From positions 99,686 through 163,685 of the forward strand of contig NZ_JBDPLH010000011.1 in NCBI RefSeq assembly GCF_040187885.1: DNA of 64,000 nucleotides. Reading direction: 5' to 3'. Source of the DNA: Roseateles_E cavernae (lineage in GTDB: Bacteria > Pseudomonadota > Gammaproteobacteria > Burkholderiales > Burkholderiaceae_C). Of the stretch, positions 29,005 through 37,159 are shown one piece after another. The position numbers and the translations under genes are program-made. Within the stretch, counting starts at the first letter, position 1, and the number at the start of each line of letters is the position of its first letter. The notes beneath the pieces were generated by a model that saw nothing but the letters and a program-made list of their open reading frames with translations, ran no database searches and was not told where the DNA came from.

Positions 29005-30531
29005 ATGCCTTCTTCTGTCTCTCGTATCCAGAACCCGCTGCTGCTGCAGCGCCTGATGTCGGCCGAGGCTGCCGCCGCGCTGATACCGGCCGGTGCCCAT
29101 GTGGGCATGAGCGGCTTCACCGGTGCCGGCTATCCCAAGGCCGTGCCGCAGGCGCTGGCCGCGCGCATTGCCGCCGAGAACGCCGCCGGGCGGGAGTTCC
29201 GCATCGGCCTGTGGACCGGCGCTTCGACCGCGCCCGAGCTTGACGGCGCGCTGGCCAAGGTCAACGGCGTCGAGATGCGCCTGCCCTACCAGTCCGACCC
29301 GACCAGCCGCAAGCGCATCAATGCCGGCGAGATGGAGTACACCGACATCCACCTCAGCCATGTGGCCCAGTACGTCTGGTTCGGCTTCTTCGGCAAGCTG
29401 GACGTCGCGGTGATCGAGGTGGCCGGCATCCTGCCGGACGGCCGCTTGATCCCGTCCACCTCGGTGGGCAATAACAAGACCTGGCTGGACCAGGCCGACC
29501 AGATCATCCTCGAGGTCAATCACCGCCAGCCGGCCGCGCTGGAGGGCATGCACGACATCTATTACGGCACCGAGCGGCCGCCGCACCGGGTGCCGATCCC
29601 GCTGACCCAGGTCAGCGACCGCATCGGCGAGCCCTGGCTGCGCTGCGATCCGAGCAAGGTGGTGGCCGTGGTCGAGACCGGGCAGGGCGACCGCAACAGC
29701 GTCTTCGCCGAGCCCGATGCGGTCTCGCGGGCGATTGCCGGCCATCTGATCGAGTTCCTGCAGCAGGAGGTGGAGCGCGGGCGCCTGACGCCGGCCCTGC
29801 TGCCGCTGCAGTCGGGCGTCGGCAATATCGCCAATGCGGTGCTGGACGGGCTCAACGAAGGGCCATTCGAGGGGCTGACGGCCTATACCGAGGTGCTGCA
29901 GGACGGCATGCTGGCGATGCTGCGTTCGGGCAAGCTGAGCTTTGCCTCGGCCACCGCGCTGTCGCTGAGCCCGGCCGCAGCGGCCGAGTTCGAAGCCCAT
30001 ATCGAGTTCTACCGCTCGCGCATCCTGCTGCGCCCGCAGGAGATCAGCAATCACCCCGAGCTGATACGGCGCCTCGGCCTGATCGCGATGAACGCGATGA
30101 TAGAAGCCGACATCTACGGCAACGTCAACTCCACCCACATCATGGGCAGCAGCATCATGAACGGCATCGGCGGCTCGGGCGACTTTGCCCGCAACGCCTA
30201 TCTGTCCATCTTCATGACGCCCTCGACCGCCAAGGACGGTGCGATCTCCTGCATCGTGCCCATGGTCTCGCATGTCGACCACACCGAGCACGATGTGCAG
30301 ATCATCGTCACCGAGCAGGGCCTGGCCGATCTGCGCGGCCTGTCGCCCAAGGAGCGGGCGACCCTCGTGATCGAGCGCTGCGCCCATCCCGACTACCGCC
30401 CGGCGCTGCGCGACTATGTGGCGCGCGCCCGGCTCAGCGCACCGGGCCTGCACACGCCGCATCTGCTGCACGAGGCTTTTGCCTGGCACACCCGCTATCT
30501 GCGCGATGGCACGATGCGCGGCCAGCCATGA
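29005..30531 (+). CDS. Acetyl-CoA hydrolase/transferase family (succinyl-CoA:acetate CoA-transferase type)
   Basis: A 508-residue CoA-transferase. The family elements are GMSGFTGAGYPKAVP near the N-terminus, QSGVGNIANAVLDGL, then the catalytic-Glu segment AYTEVLQDGMLAML, and later HIMGSSIMNGIGGSGDFARNAYLSIF. Members convert acetate and succinyl-CoA to acetyl-CoA and succinate, or hydrolyse acetyl-CoA. The ATG at 29005 is preferred over a TTG at 28996. It ends in an ATGA overlap with the bestrophin gene. Divergent from the RlmN-like gene across 84 bp. Confidence 0.93.
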   Translation: MPSSVSRIQNPLLLQRLMSAEAAAALIPAGAHVGMSGFTGAGYPKAVPQALAARIAAENAAGREFRIGLWTGASTAPELDGALAKVNGVEMRLPYQSDPTSRKRINAGEMEYTDIHLSHVAQYVWFGFFGKLDVAVIEVAGILPDGRLIPSTSVGNNKTWLDQADQIILEVNHRQPAALEGMHDIYYGTERPPHRVPIPLTQVSDRIGEPWLRCDPSKVVAVVETGQGDRNSVFAEPDAVSRAIAGHLIEFLQQEVERGRLTPALLPLQSGVGNIANAVLDGLNEGPFEGLTAYTEVLQDGMLAMLRSGKLSFASATALSLSPAAAAEFEAHIEFYRSRILLRPQEISNHPELIRRLGLIAMNAMIEADIYGNVNSTHIMGSSIMNGIGGSGDFARNAYLSIFMTPSTAKDGAISCIVPMVSHVDHTEHDVQIIVTEQGLADLRGLSPKERATLVIERCAHPDYRPALRDYVARARLSAPGLHTPHLLHEAFAWHTRYLRDGTMRGQP

Positions 30532-31469
30532 TCGTCCGAGACCGCCCTTCGGGCCTGCGCTTGTTCTTCGTGCTGCGCGGCTCCATCCTGAAACAGATCC
30601 GCGGCCCGCTGCTGGCCAATATCGCGCTAGCGGTGCTGGTGACCGTCACGCACGGCATCTTCTTCGAGCACAAGGTCATCGTCACGACGATCCCGTTCAC
30701 CTTGATGGGCCTGCCGCTGGCGATTTTCCTGGGCTTTCGCAACAACGCCTGCTACGACCGCTACTGGGAGGCGCGCAAGCTCTGGGGCGACCTGCTGCTG
30801 CGCAGCCGCAACCTGGCCCGCCAGGCGCTCAGCCTGATCGATCTGCCGGGGCAGCCGATGCTGGGCCAGCTGGATGATGTGCGGACCCGCTTGATCCTGC
30901 GCGCCATCGCCTTTGCCCAGGCGCTGAAGCACCAGCTGCGCGGCACGCAGGACCGCGCCGGCGAGGTGCAGGCCTGGCTGCGGCCGGCCGAATGGCAAGC
31001 CCTGACCCCGGCGGTCAACAAGTCCGCCGCGCTGATGCTGGCCATGGGGGCCGACCTGAAACAGGCCCGCGAGCAGGGGCTGGTGGACAGCGTGCGCGCG
31101 GCCCAGCTCGATGCCACGCTGTCGGCGATCACGGCCGCCGGCGCGGCCTGCGAGCGCATCAAGAGCTCGCCGCTGCCTTTTTCCTACAGCCTGCTGCTGC
31201 ACCGCACCGCCTACCTCTACTGTTTTCTGCTGCCCTTCGGCCTGGTCGACAGCATCGGCCCGATGACGCCCTTCGTCGTCGCCATCGTGGCCTACACCTT
31301 CTTCGGCCTGGATGCGCTGGGTGACGAGATCGAGGAACCGTTCGGCCTGCTGTCCAACGACCTGCCGCTGGACGCGATCTGCCGCAGCATCGAGATCGAT
31401 ATGCGCCAGGCCCTGGGCGATGCTGCGCCGCCGCCGGCGCTGCAGCCGGTCGATTACTGCTTGATGTGA
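30528..31469 (+). CDS. Bestrophin-like anion channel
   Basis: A 313-residue membrane protein of the bestrophin/UPF0187 (YneE) family. The signature GFRNNACYDRYWEARKLWGD is intact, and the conserved C-terminal stretch is FGLDALGDEIEEPFG followed by DLPLDAICRSIEID. Hydrophobic helices lie at about 25-45, 50-70, 225-245 and 250-270. Bacterial homologues form pentameric ion channels. Its ATG overlaps the CoA-transferase stop, an arrangement suggesting co-translation, though no functional link is known to me. Confidence 0.9.
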   Translation: MIVRDRPSGLRLFFVLRGSILKQIRGPLLANIALAVLVTVTHGIFFEHKVIVTTIPFTLMGLPLAIFLGFRNNACYDRYWEARKLWGDLLLRSRNLARQALSLIDLPGQPMLGQLDDVRTRLILRAIAFAQALKHQLRGTQDRAGEVQAWLRPAEWQALTPAVNKSAALMLAMGADLKQAREQGLVDSVRAAQLDATLSAITAAGAACERIKSSPLPFSYSLLLHRTAYLYCFLLPFGLVDSIGPMTPFVVAIVAYTFFGLDALGDEIEEPFGLLSNDLPLDAICRSIEIDMRQALGDAAPPPALQPVDYCLM

Positions 31470-31479
31470 GCCCCCCGCT

Positions 31480-31485
31480 TAAAAT
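31480..31485 (+). promoter_or_regulatory. Candidate -10 element of ispD (leaderless arrangement)
   Basis: TAAAAT is followed by exactly 6 bases and then the ispD ATG at 31492, placing the predicted start on the ATG. No Shine-Dalgarno is present. It lies in the 22-bp gap after the bestrophin stop. Confidence 0.45.
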
Positions 31486-31491
31486 GCCGCG

Positions 31492-32196
31492 ATGAGCAAT
31501 TACGCAATAGGCCTGCAGCCGCGCTGCTATGCGCTGGTGCCGGCCGCCGGCGTCGGCGTGCGCTCGGGCGCCGATGGCCCGAAGCAGTATGTGCCGCTGG
31601 CGGGGCGGGCGATGATGGCCCACACCTTGGAGGCGCTGGCCAAAGTGTCAGGTCTTGCCGCCACGCTGGTGGTGCTGTCGCCCGAGGATGATCAGTTCGA
31701 GGCCGCGGTGCCGGGCTTCGACGGCTGGGTGGCGCGCTGCGGCGGTGCGAGCCGGGCCGAGAGCGTTGCCAACGGTCTCGACGAGTTGCTGGCGCGCGGC
31801 GCCCAGGCGCATGACTGGGTGCTGGTGCATGACGCGGCGCGCTGCCTGCTGCGGCCCGAATGGGTCCAAGCCTTGATCGCGGCCTGTACCGATGACGAGG
31901 TCGGCGGCCTGCTGGCGATGCCGCTGGCCGACACCTTGAAGCAGAGCAGCCACGGCCGCGTGATGAACACGGTGGACCGCAGCGCCAAATGGGCCGCGCA
32001 GACGCCGCAGATGTTTCGCCTGGGCCTGCTGAAGCCGGCCCTGGCCGGCGGCGGCGAGGGCATCACCGATGAGGCCAGTGCCGTTGAGGCGCTGGGCCAC
32101 CAGCCGCTGTTGGTCGAGAGCCCGATGGAGAATTTCAAAGTCACCTGGCCGGCGGATTTCGCCCTGGCCGAACGCCTGCTAAGGACCCGAACATGA
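31492..32196 (+). CDS. ispD: 2-C-methyl-D-erythritol 4-phosphate cytidylyltransferase
   Basis: A 234-residue cytidylyltransferase of the MEP isoprenoid pathway: CTP plus methylerythritol phosphate gives CDP-methylerythritol. The nucleotide-binding motif is PAAGVGVRSGADGPKQY at the N-terminus, then VLVHDAARCLL, LADTLK and TPQMFRLGLL, all standard for IspD. Length is normal. Its TGA overlaps the ATG of map. The next pathway gene usually beside it, ispF, lies 5 kb downstream behind four other genes. The ATG follows a TAAAAT hexamer by six bases, with no ribosome-binding site. Confidence 0.96.
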   Translation: MSNYAIGLQPRCYALVPAAGVGVRSGADGPKQYVPLAGRAMMAHTLEALAKVSGLAATLVVLSPEDDQFEAAVPGFDGWVARCGGASRAESVANGLDELLARGAQAHDWVLVHDAARCLLRPEWVQALIAACTDDEVGGLLAMPLADTLKQSSHGRVMNTVDRSAKWAAQTPQMFRLGLLKPALAGGGEGITDEASAVEALGHQPLLVESPMENFKVTWPADFALAERLLRTRT

Positions 32197-32939
32197 CCGT
32201 AGAAACCGACGCCGATATCGCCGGCCTGAAGGCCGCCGGCCATGCTGTTTCCAGCGTGCTGAACCGCATGCTCGATGCGATCAAGCCGGGCATCACGACG
32301 CGCGAGCTCGACGAGATGGGCGCGTTGTGGCTGGCCGAGTTCGGCGCCAGGTCGGCCCCGGCCACCAGCTACAACTTCCCCGGCGCCACCTGCATCAGCA
32401 TCAACGAGCAGGCCGCACACGGCATCCCCGGTGACCGCGTGATCGCCAAGGGCGATGTCGTCAATATCGATGTCTCGGCCGAGCTGGGTGGCTACTTCGC
32501 CGACACCGGCGGTACCCGCGTCGTGCCGCCGACCACGCCGACCAAGACCCAGCTGGTGTTCGCCGCCCGCTATGCGCTGGAGCAGGCCTTGAAGGAGGTG
32601 CGCCACGGCGCCAGGCTGAATCGCATCGGCCATGCGATCGAGCGGGTCGCCAAGGCCCACCGCTTCAAGATCATCGAGAACCTGTGCAGCCACGGCGTCG
32701 GCCGCTCGCTGCATGAGGAGCCCAAATACATCCCCGGCTACTTTGACGCCAGCGACACCCGCGTGCTGACCGAGGGCATGGTGATCACGATCGAGCCCTT
32801 TCTGTCGACCAAGAGCACGATGGTCGACGAGCAGGCCGATGGCTGGACCCTGTCGGGCATCAAGGGCAATCTGTCGGCCCAGTTCGAGCACACCCTGATC
32901 GTGACCCGCGGCGCGCCGCTGGTCGTGACCCGTCACTGA
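32193..32939 (+). CDS. map: Methionine aminopeptidase, type I
   Basis: A 248-residue dinuclear metallopeptidase removing N-terminal Met from nascent proteins. The five metal ligands can be traced: D in VNIDVSAELGG, D in GYFADTGGTR, H in CSHGVGRSLHEEP, E in MVITIEPF and E in AQFEHTLIV. Length fits a single-domain type Ia enzyme without an SH3 extension. It overlaps ispD by 4 bp and is followed by a strong terminator hairpin. In many proteobacteria map lies by rpsB or secY; here it stands with ispD, so it may be an additional copy. Confidence 0.93.
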   Translation: MTVETDADIAGLKAAGHAVSSVLNRMLDAIKPGITTRELDEMGALWLAEFGARSAPATSYNFPGATCISINEQAAHGIPGDRVIAKGDVVNIDVSAELGGYFADTGGTRVVPPTTPTKTQLVFAARYALEQALKEVRHGARLNRIGHAIERVAKAHRFKIIENLCSHGVGRSLHEEPKYIPGYFDASDTRVLTEGMVITIEPFLSTKSTMVDEQADGWTLSGIKGNLSAQFEHTLIVTRGAPLVVTRH

Positions 32940-32957
32940 CGCTCACCACGCCATGAG

Positions 32958-32981
32958 AAACGCCCCGCATGCGGGGCGTTT
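32958..32981. terminator. Bidirectional terminator, 24-bp palindrome
   Basis: A perfect palindrome with arms AAACGCCCCGCA and TGCGGGGCGTTT. In RNA it would form a GC-rich hairpin with a T-run at either end, serving map (plus) and the outer-membrane protein gene (minus). Confidence 0.8.
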
Positions 32982-33001
32982 GACTTGCACTCAGCGCAGG
33001 C

Positions 33002-33601
33002 TCAGAACTTGTAGCTCAGGCCCACCGAGAACATATCGGCATGGGTCTTGACCTTGTTGCTGCCGTACTTGGCCGAGATGCGGTCCCAATCGGCATTCAG
33101 CGCGATCTGCTCGGTCAGCGCATAGCTGACGCCGGCGCCGATCAGCGGCTGCATGCTGGACTTCTTGCTCGTGGCACCCGCGTAGGACTTGGCCTGGGTG
33201 TAGGCCACGCCCAGACGGCCCTTCAGCGCGAAGGGGCCGGCGTTGTAGGCGGCCACACCGCTGACGCCCAGGCCGCGCAGATTGACCGCGCCAGGCACCA
33301 GCACATTGGCCTGGTTCTTCAGGCTGCCGATGCCGCTCTTGATGCCAAAGCCCATCGCCTCGACGCCGAAGGTCTCGTCGAACATATAGCCGCCAAAGAT
33401 CTTGCCGCCGGTCTTGGCGGACTTGTCGCATTTGACGCCGGTCTGGCAGCCGATGTCGTACTTGTTGGACAGGCCGAGGCTGGCGCCGGCATACATGCTC
33501 GGGCCGGTGTTGCTGGACGACTGGGCCGAGGCGGCGCCGGCGGCCAGCAAGGCGGTGGCTGTGGCGAAGGCGGCGAAAGCATAGCGAACGGGGGATTTCA
33601 T
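33002..33601 (-). CDS. OmpA-like beta-barrel outer-membrane protein
   Basis: A 199-residue exported protein. The signal peptide (AFAAFATATALLAAGAASAQ) is followed by an eight-strand OmpA/OmpW-size barrel with alternating hydrophobic strands (SMYAGASLGLSN, FALKGRLGVAYTQ, MQPLIGAGVSYAL). It ends in SVGLSYKF, the C-terminal aromatic residue recognised by the BAM machine. A Cys pair (CQTGVKC) lies in an early loop. A Shine-Dalgarno AAGGAG precedes the ATG. It is divergent from an HTH regulator gene, with an 18-bp palindrome in the shared region. The solute or role is unknown. Confidence 0.85.
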   Translation of the reverse strand: MKSPVRYAFAAFATATALLAAGAASAQSSSNTGPSMYAGASLGLSNKYDIGCQTGVKCDKSAKTGGKIFGGYMFDETFGVEAMGFGIKSGIGSLKNQANVLVPGAVNLRGLGVSGVAAYNAGPFALKGRLGVAYTQAKSYAGATSKKSSMQPLIGAGVSYALTEQIALNADWDRISAKYGSNKVKTHADMFSVGLSYKF

Positions 33602-33685
33602 GGGGCACTACTCCTTGGGTTTGTTCTGCCTGTGACCCGCTGCGGGTTCACGACGGAACGCAGTGTCCTTGGGGCTTCGGGAAAC

Positions 33686-33703
33686 TGCCAGTTGACTCTG
33701 GCA
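33686..33703. promoter_or_regulatory. 18-bp palindrome, candidate operator
   Basis: TGCCAGTTGACTCTGGCA has perfect 6-bp arms separated by 6 bases. It lies in the 178-bp divergent region between the outer-membrane protein gene and the HTH regulator gene, 85 bp before the former and 77 bp before the latter, and is a plausible binding site for a dimeric regulator such as the neighbouring HTH protein. Confidence 0.4.
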
Positions 33704-33779
33704 AGTGGCATAGTTCGGTCCGCTGTGTGGCGAAAAACGATACTTGTGCCCATGCAAGACCAGGGCGGGGAGGGTGGAG

Positions 33780-34511
33780 ATGAGCAGTCCGGAGCTGTTG
33801 TTGCAGGTTTTGCGCAGCGAGATGCGCGCGGCCAATATGACCTATCGCGGCCTGGCCGAGCGGCTTGATCTCAGCGAGTCCAGCATCAAGCGCATGTTCT
33901 CGCAAGGCGATATGAGCTTGTCGCGCCTGGCCCAGGTCTGCAAGGTGATCGGTGTGGCGCTGGAGGATGTGTTGCGCCAGGCGGCCGATGCGGCGCCGCA
34001 GTCCGACACGCTGACCCTGGCCCAGGAGCGAGCGCTGGTGGCCGATGCCAAGCTGCTGATGGTGGCGACCTGTTGCCTCGGGCATTGGACCCTGGAGCAG
34101 ATCATCGAGACCTATGCGATCAGCGAGGCCGAATGCATCGGCTATCTGCTCAAGCTGGACCGTCTCGCGCTGATCGAGTTGAAGCCGCTGAACCGCTACC
34201 GGCTGCGCGTCTCGCGCGCGTTCCGCTGGCTGCCCGACGGGCCGGTCCAGCAGCTGATGCGCCAGCATGTGGTCGGCGACTATTTCGCCGGCCGCTTCGA
34301 CGGACCCGGAGAGACCATGTTGTGCGTGCACGGCCGGCTGTCCGACCCGAGCGCACAGGAGCTGGTGCAGAAGATCCAGCAGCTGGCCGCCGAGCTGGCG
34401 CGCCTGCACCAGGACGACCAGCGCCTGCAGCCGGCGCTGCGCGACGGCTACACCTTGCTGCTGGGGCTGCGCTCCTGGGAGTTCTCGCAGTTCACCGCGA
34501 TGCGGCGCTGA
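33780..34511 (+). CDS. XRE-family helix-turn-helix regulator
   Basis: A 243-residue DNA-binding protein. The first 65 residues make a Cro/C1-type HTH (MTYRGLAERLDLSESSIKRMFSQG, then LSRLAQVCKVIGV). The remaining 175 residues are a larger uncharacterised domain with a short winged-helix-like section (WTLEQIIETYAISEAECIGYLLKLDRLALIELK), which could be an effector or dimer domain. The ATG at 33780 is preceded by GGAGGGTGGAG. It is divergent from an outer-membrane protein gene and may control it. The last 20 bp overlap the convergent lipoprotein gene. Confidence 0.83.
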   Translation: MSSPELLLQVLRSEMRAANMTYRGLAERLDLSESSIKRMFSQGDMSLSRLAQVCKVIGVALEDVLRQAADAAPQSDTLTLAQERALVADAKLLMVATCCLGHWTLEQIIETYAISEAECIGYLLKLDRLALIELKPLNRYRLRVSRAFRWLPDGPVQQLMRQHVVGDYFAGRFDGPGETMLCVHGRLSDPSAQELVQKIQQLAAELARLHQDDQRLQPALRDGYTLLLGLRSWEFSQFTAMRR

Positions 34512-34749
34512 GCCTGGGGACGCTGGGGCCGGCCGGTGCGCTGTCGGCCTTGCAATGCCAGCTCAGCACGAGCTTGGCGCTGAAGCGGCCCAGCTGCGCT
34601 TTCAGGCAGGGCAGCTGGCCCGCGCGCTCGGCACTGCTGCAGGCCATCAGCGCCAGCAAGGCCCCGCTGAGCAGCAGGCCATGGCGGCGGCGCAGCCGCA
34701 GTGTGGCCGGCCAGCGGGCGGGGGGGAGGAGCAGCTTGGTCAGTGTCAT
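34492..34749 (-). CDS. Small putative lipoprotein
   Basis: An 85-residue protein of unknown function. A basic start (ATLRLRRRHG) and hydrophobic stretch (LLLSGALLALMAC) end in a lipobox-like LMAC, followed by CSSAERAGQLPCLKAQLGRF and a second segment with a Cys (LVLSWHC). This would be an exported lipidated protein. There is no homologue I can name, and the 3' end overlaps the HTH gene by 20 bp, so it may be spurious. Its start lies 92 bp after the end of the patatin gene. Confidence 0.45.
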   Translation of the reverse strand: MTLTKLLLPPARWPATLRLRRRHGLLLSGALLALMACSSAERAGQLPCLKAQLGRFSAKLVLSWHCKADSAPAGPSVPRLSAASR

Positions 34750-34798
34750 GGCGGGGCCGAGTGTTGTCGGCCTGACGCCTGAATGCCACAGCGGCAGC

Positions 34799-34832
34799 AA
34801 AGGTGCCGCCATATGCTGCCGGCGGTAGCACC
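34799..34832 (-). terminator. Possible terminator of the patatin gene
   Basis: On the minus strand, just after the patatin stop, GGTG...CCGCC pairs with GGCGG...CACC through a 3-base bulge, followed by TTT. The T-run is short, so termination would be weak. Confidence 0.35.
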
Positions 34833-34841
34833 GCCCGAACC

Positions 34842-37073
34842 CTAGCGGAACACCGGGCCGAGGAAGAGGTAGACCGCGCTGCGACCTTCGCGGGTATGGC
34901 CCAGCGCGAAGTAGAAGGGGCCGAAGCGGGTATCGACGGCCAGAAAGCCGCTGGCGGCCATCTTCAGGTCGCTAGGGCCGACGATCTGGCCGCGCTGCAC
35001 ACCGCCACCGGCCTCCAGCGAGAAGCCGGCCCGCACGGCCTGGCCCAGGCCCAGCGGCATCTGGCCGATGCGCTTGGCCATCACCAGCCGGGCCAGCGCG
35101 ATGTTCTGGCCCTGCAGTGAGGCATCCGGGCTGCCCGACAGGCGCAGAAAACCGCCCAGGCTGCGCTCGCTGCCATAGCTGCCGTGCGCCAGTTCCAGAT
35201 AGACATGGCCGGCCCAGGCGCGCCACTGGAAGGCGCTCATCGCCGCCAGGCCCAGCTGCATCGAGCCCCCTTCCACGTCCGAGTGCAGCAGGTCCAGGCG
35301 CAGGTCCAGCAGCTGGCCGCGGCTGGGGAAGGCGACCGAGTCCAGGCTGTCGACGCGCAGCTGGCCATAGACGGTGCCATAGCGCTGGCGCTGCTGGCCC
35401 TGCAGGAGATCCTCGGGCACCAGCATGCGCACGCGGTTGCTCAGGCCACCAAAGCCCAGGCGCACATCGCCCCAGTTGCCCAGGCGCCTACCCAGCGCCA
35501 CCTCGTTGCGGCTGCTGCTGTAGGCATAGCGGCCGATGCGCCGGCCCTCCTGGAACAGATCGGCATCGCTGCTCTCGGAGCGCAGGCTGGGCGCAACAAA
35601 CCAGGGCGAGCCCGCGCCCAGCGGCTGCATCAGCTCGGTGCTCAGCTCGCGGTGGGCGCCCAGGCGCAGCGTGCTGCGCAGCTCGGCGCCCCAGCGGTTG
35701 AGCCAGCCGAGGTGGTGCATCGCGACGACGGAGAAGCGGTTGGTGTCGTCGAAATTGCTGTAGAGATCCAGGCCCAGGCGCAGGCGGCTGAAGGCCCAGT
35801 CGGCCTCGCTGACCCGCAGCGTGATGTCGCGCCGCCCCTCGCGCTCGACGCTTTGCGCGTCGACGCGCTCGAACTCGCCGCTGCCGTAGAGCGCGGTTGC
35901 CGCCTGCTCGGCCTGGGCCTGGGTCACCGGTGTGCCCGGCGCCAGACCCAGCAGATGCTGCAGCTGGCCCTTCAGCGCTGGCACCTGGCTGCGCCGCGTG
36001 CCCTCGATGCGCAGCTCGCCCAGCGGCAGCGCGCTGTCGGCGGCCAGCACCGGCGCGGCCTGCTGCAGCCGGGTGCGTCGGTAGGCGGCATAGTCGGCCT
36101 CGCTCAGCGCCAGCGCTGCCAGCCGCTCCTGCGTGGCCAGGGTCGAGCGCTCGCCGGCCTCCAGTGCCAGCTCGCGGCGGCTGAAGTCCATGAAGCCGAT
36201 GCCGTCGAGCTGGGGGTCGATCAGCACATCGTCGGCACGCAGCTCCTTCAGCGAGCGCGCGACGTTCTGCTCGGTCAGGATCTGGATCATCTGGTTGGCC
36301 ACGCCGATGGCGCTGCTCAGCTCGCGCTCCTCCAGCAGCGGCGAGCCGACATTGACCGCGATGATGAGGTCGGCGCCCATGCTGCGCGCGATGTCCACGC
36401 CCAGATTGCGCACCAGGCCGCCGTCGACCAGGGGCCGGCCCTGGATGCGCACCGGGGCAAACACGCCGGGCACCGCCATCGAGGCCCGCAGCGCGAGGAA
36501 GAGCGGCGTGTCGCTCATCTGCTGCAGCTCGCCGCTGAGCAGATCGGTGGCCAGCGCGCGAAAGGGCAGGGCCAGGCGGCTGCTGGGCAGCTCGGCGTGC
36601 GCGCCGGTCACCAGCTGCTCCAGCGCATGCTCCAGCGCGCTATTGCCGGCGGCCGCCGGCGGCAGGCTCGCCCCTTGCAGATTCACGTTCAGCTCGATGC
36701 GCGAGGGCACGGCGAGGTCTTCCTCGCGCCGCGTGAAGCTCAGTGAACGGCGCTGCGGCCGGTCGGCCAGGATGGCGTCCCAGTCGGCGCCGTGGACAAA
36801 GGCTTCCAGCTCCTCGACGCTGCGCCCCGCCGCATAAGCGCCGCCGACGACCGCGCCCATGCTGGTGCCGACGATCAGATCGACCGGCACACGCAGCCGT
36901 TCCAGCGCGCGCAGCACGCCGATATGGGCCATGCCGCGGGCGCCGCCGCCGGACAGCACCAGGCCGATGCGGGGGCGTGCGGTCGGCGTGGCTGGCGCAG
37001 GTTCGGCCTGGGCCAGCGCCGGCAGCAGCAACTGCAGGAACAGTACACAGCAGAGCAGGGCCTGGATGGGCAT
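34842..37073 (-). CDS. PlpD-like patatin-domain type Vd autotransporter
   Basis: A 743-residue secreted lipase. A signal peptide (ALLCCVLFLQLLLPALAQA) is followed by a patatin domain (about 33-330) with the oxyanion loop SGGGARGMAH, nucleophile S71 in GTSMG and the catalytic Asp in PLVDGGL. A POTRA-like domain follows (about 355-440), and the last 300 residues form an Omp85-type beta-barrel ending in FLGPVFR. This order defines the type Vd (PlpD) secretion family, in which the barrel exports its own phospholipase. The start at 37073 gives the signal peptide. It is divergent from ispF. Confidence 0.88.
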   Translation of the reverse strand: MPIQALLCCVLFLQLLLPALAQAEPAPATPTARPRIGLVLSGGGARGMAHIGVLRALERLRVPVDLIVGTSMGAVVGGAYAAGRSVEELEAFVHGADWDAILADRPQRRSLSFTRREEDLAVPSRIELNVNLQGASLPPAAAGNSALEHALEQLVTGAHAELPSSRLALPFRALATDLLSGELQQMSDTPLFLALRASMAVPGVFAPVRIQGRPLVDGGLVRNLGVDIARSMGADLIIAVNVGSPLLEERELSSAIGVANQMIQILTEQNVARSLKELRADDVLIDPQLDGIGFMDFSRRELALEAGERSTLATQERLAALALSEADYAAYRRTRLQQAAPVLAADSALPLGELRIEGTRRSQVPALKGQLQHLLGLAPGTPVTQAQAEQAATALYGSGEFERVDAQSVEREGRRDITLRVSEADWAFSRLRLGLDLYSNFDDTNRFSVVAMHHLGWLNRWGAELRSTLRLGAHRELSTELMQPLGAGSPWFVAPSLRSESSDADLFQEGRRIGRYAYSSSRNEVALGRRLGNWGDVRLGFGGLSNRVRMLVPEDLLQGQQRQRYGTVYGQLRVDSLDSVAFPSRGQLLDLRLDLLHSDVEGGSMQLGLAAMSAFQWRAWAGHVYLELAHGSYGSERSLGGFLRLSGSPDASLQGQNIALARLVMAKRIGQMPLGLGQAVRAGFSLEAGGGVQRGQIVGPSDLKMAASGFLAVDTRFGPFYFALGHTREGRSAVYLFLGPVFR

Positions 37074-37120
37074 GGGCGTTTGGATTCTTGGTGTGCCGAG
37101 GCCGGGGGCGCGCAAAGCAC

Positions 37121-37128
37121 GCTAAGCT
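37121..37128 (+). promoter_or_regulatory. GCTAAGCT element, candidate -10 of ispF
   Basis: GCTAAGCT ends 31 bases before the ispF ATG at 37160, the same distance as the copy before the SIMPL gene. Confidence 0.3.
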
Positions 37129-37159
37129 CTCCGTCCTCTTCCCTTGAGAGCCGCCCAAA

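Noticed and set aside
28921..30489. Open frame that would extend the RlmN-like protein by over 500 residues upstream
   Set aside because: The extension lies antisense to the CoA-transferase gene and lacks any domain; the normal RlmN start is the ATG at 28920.
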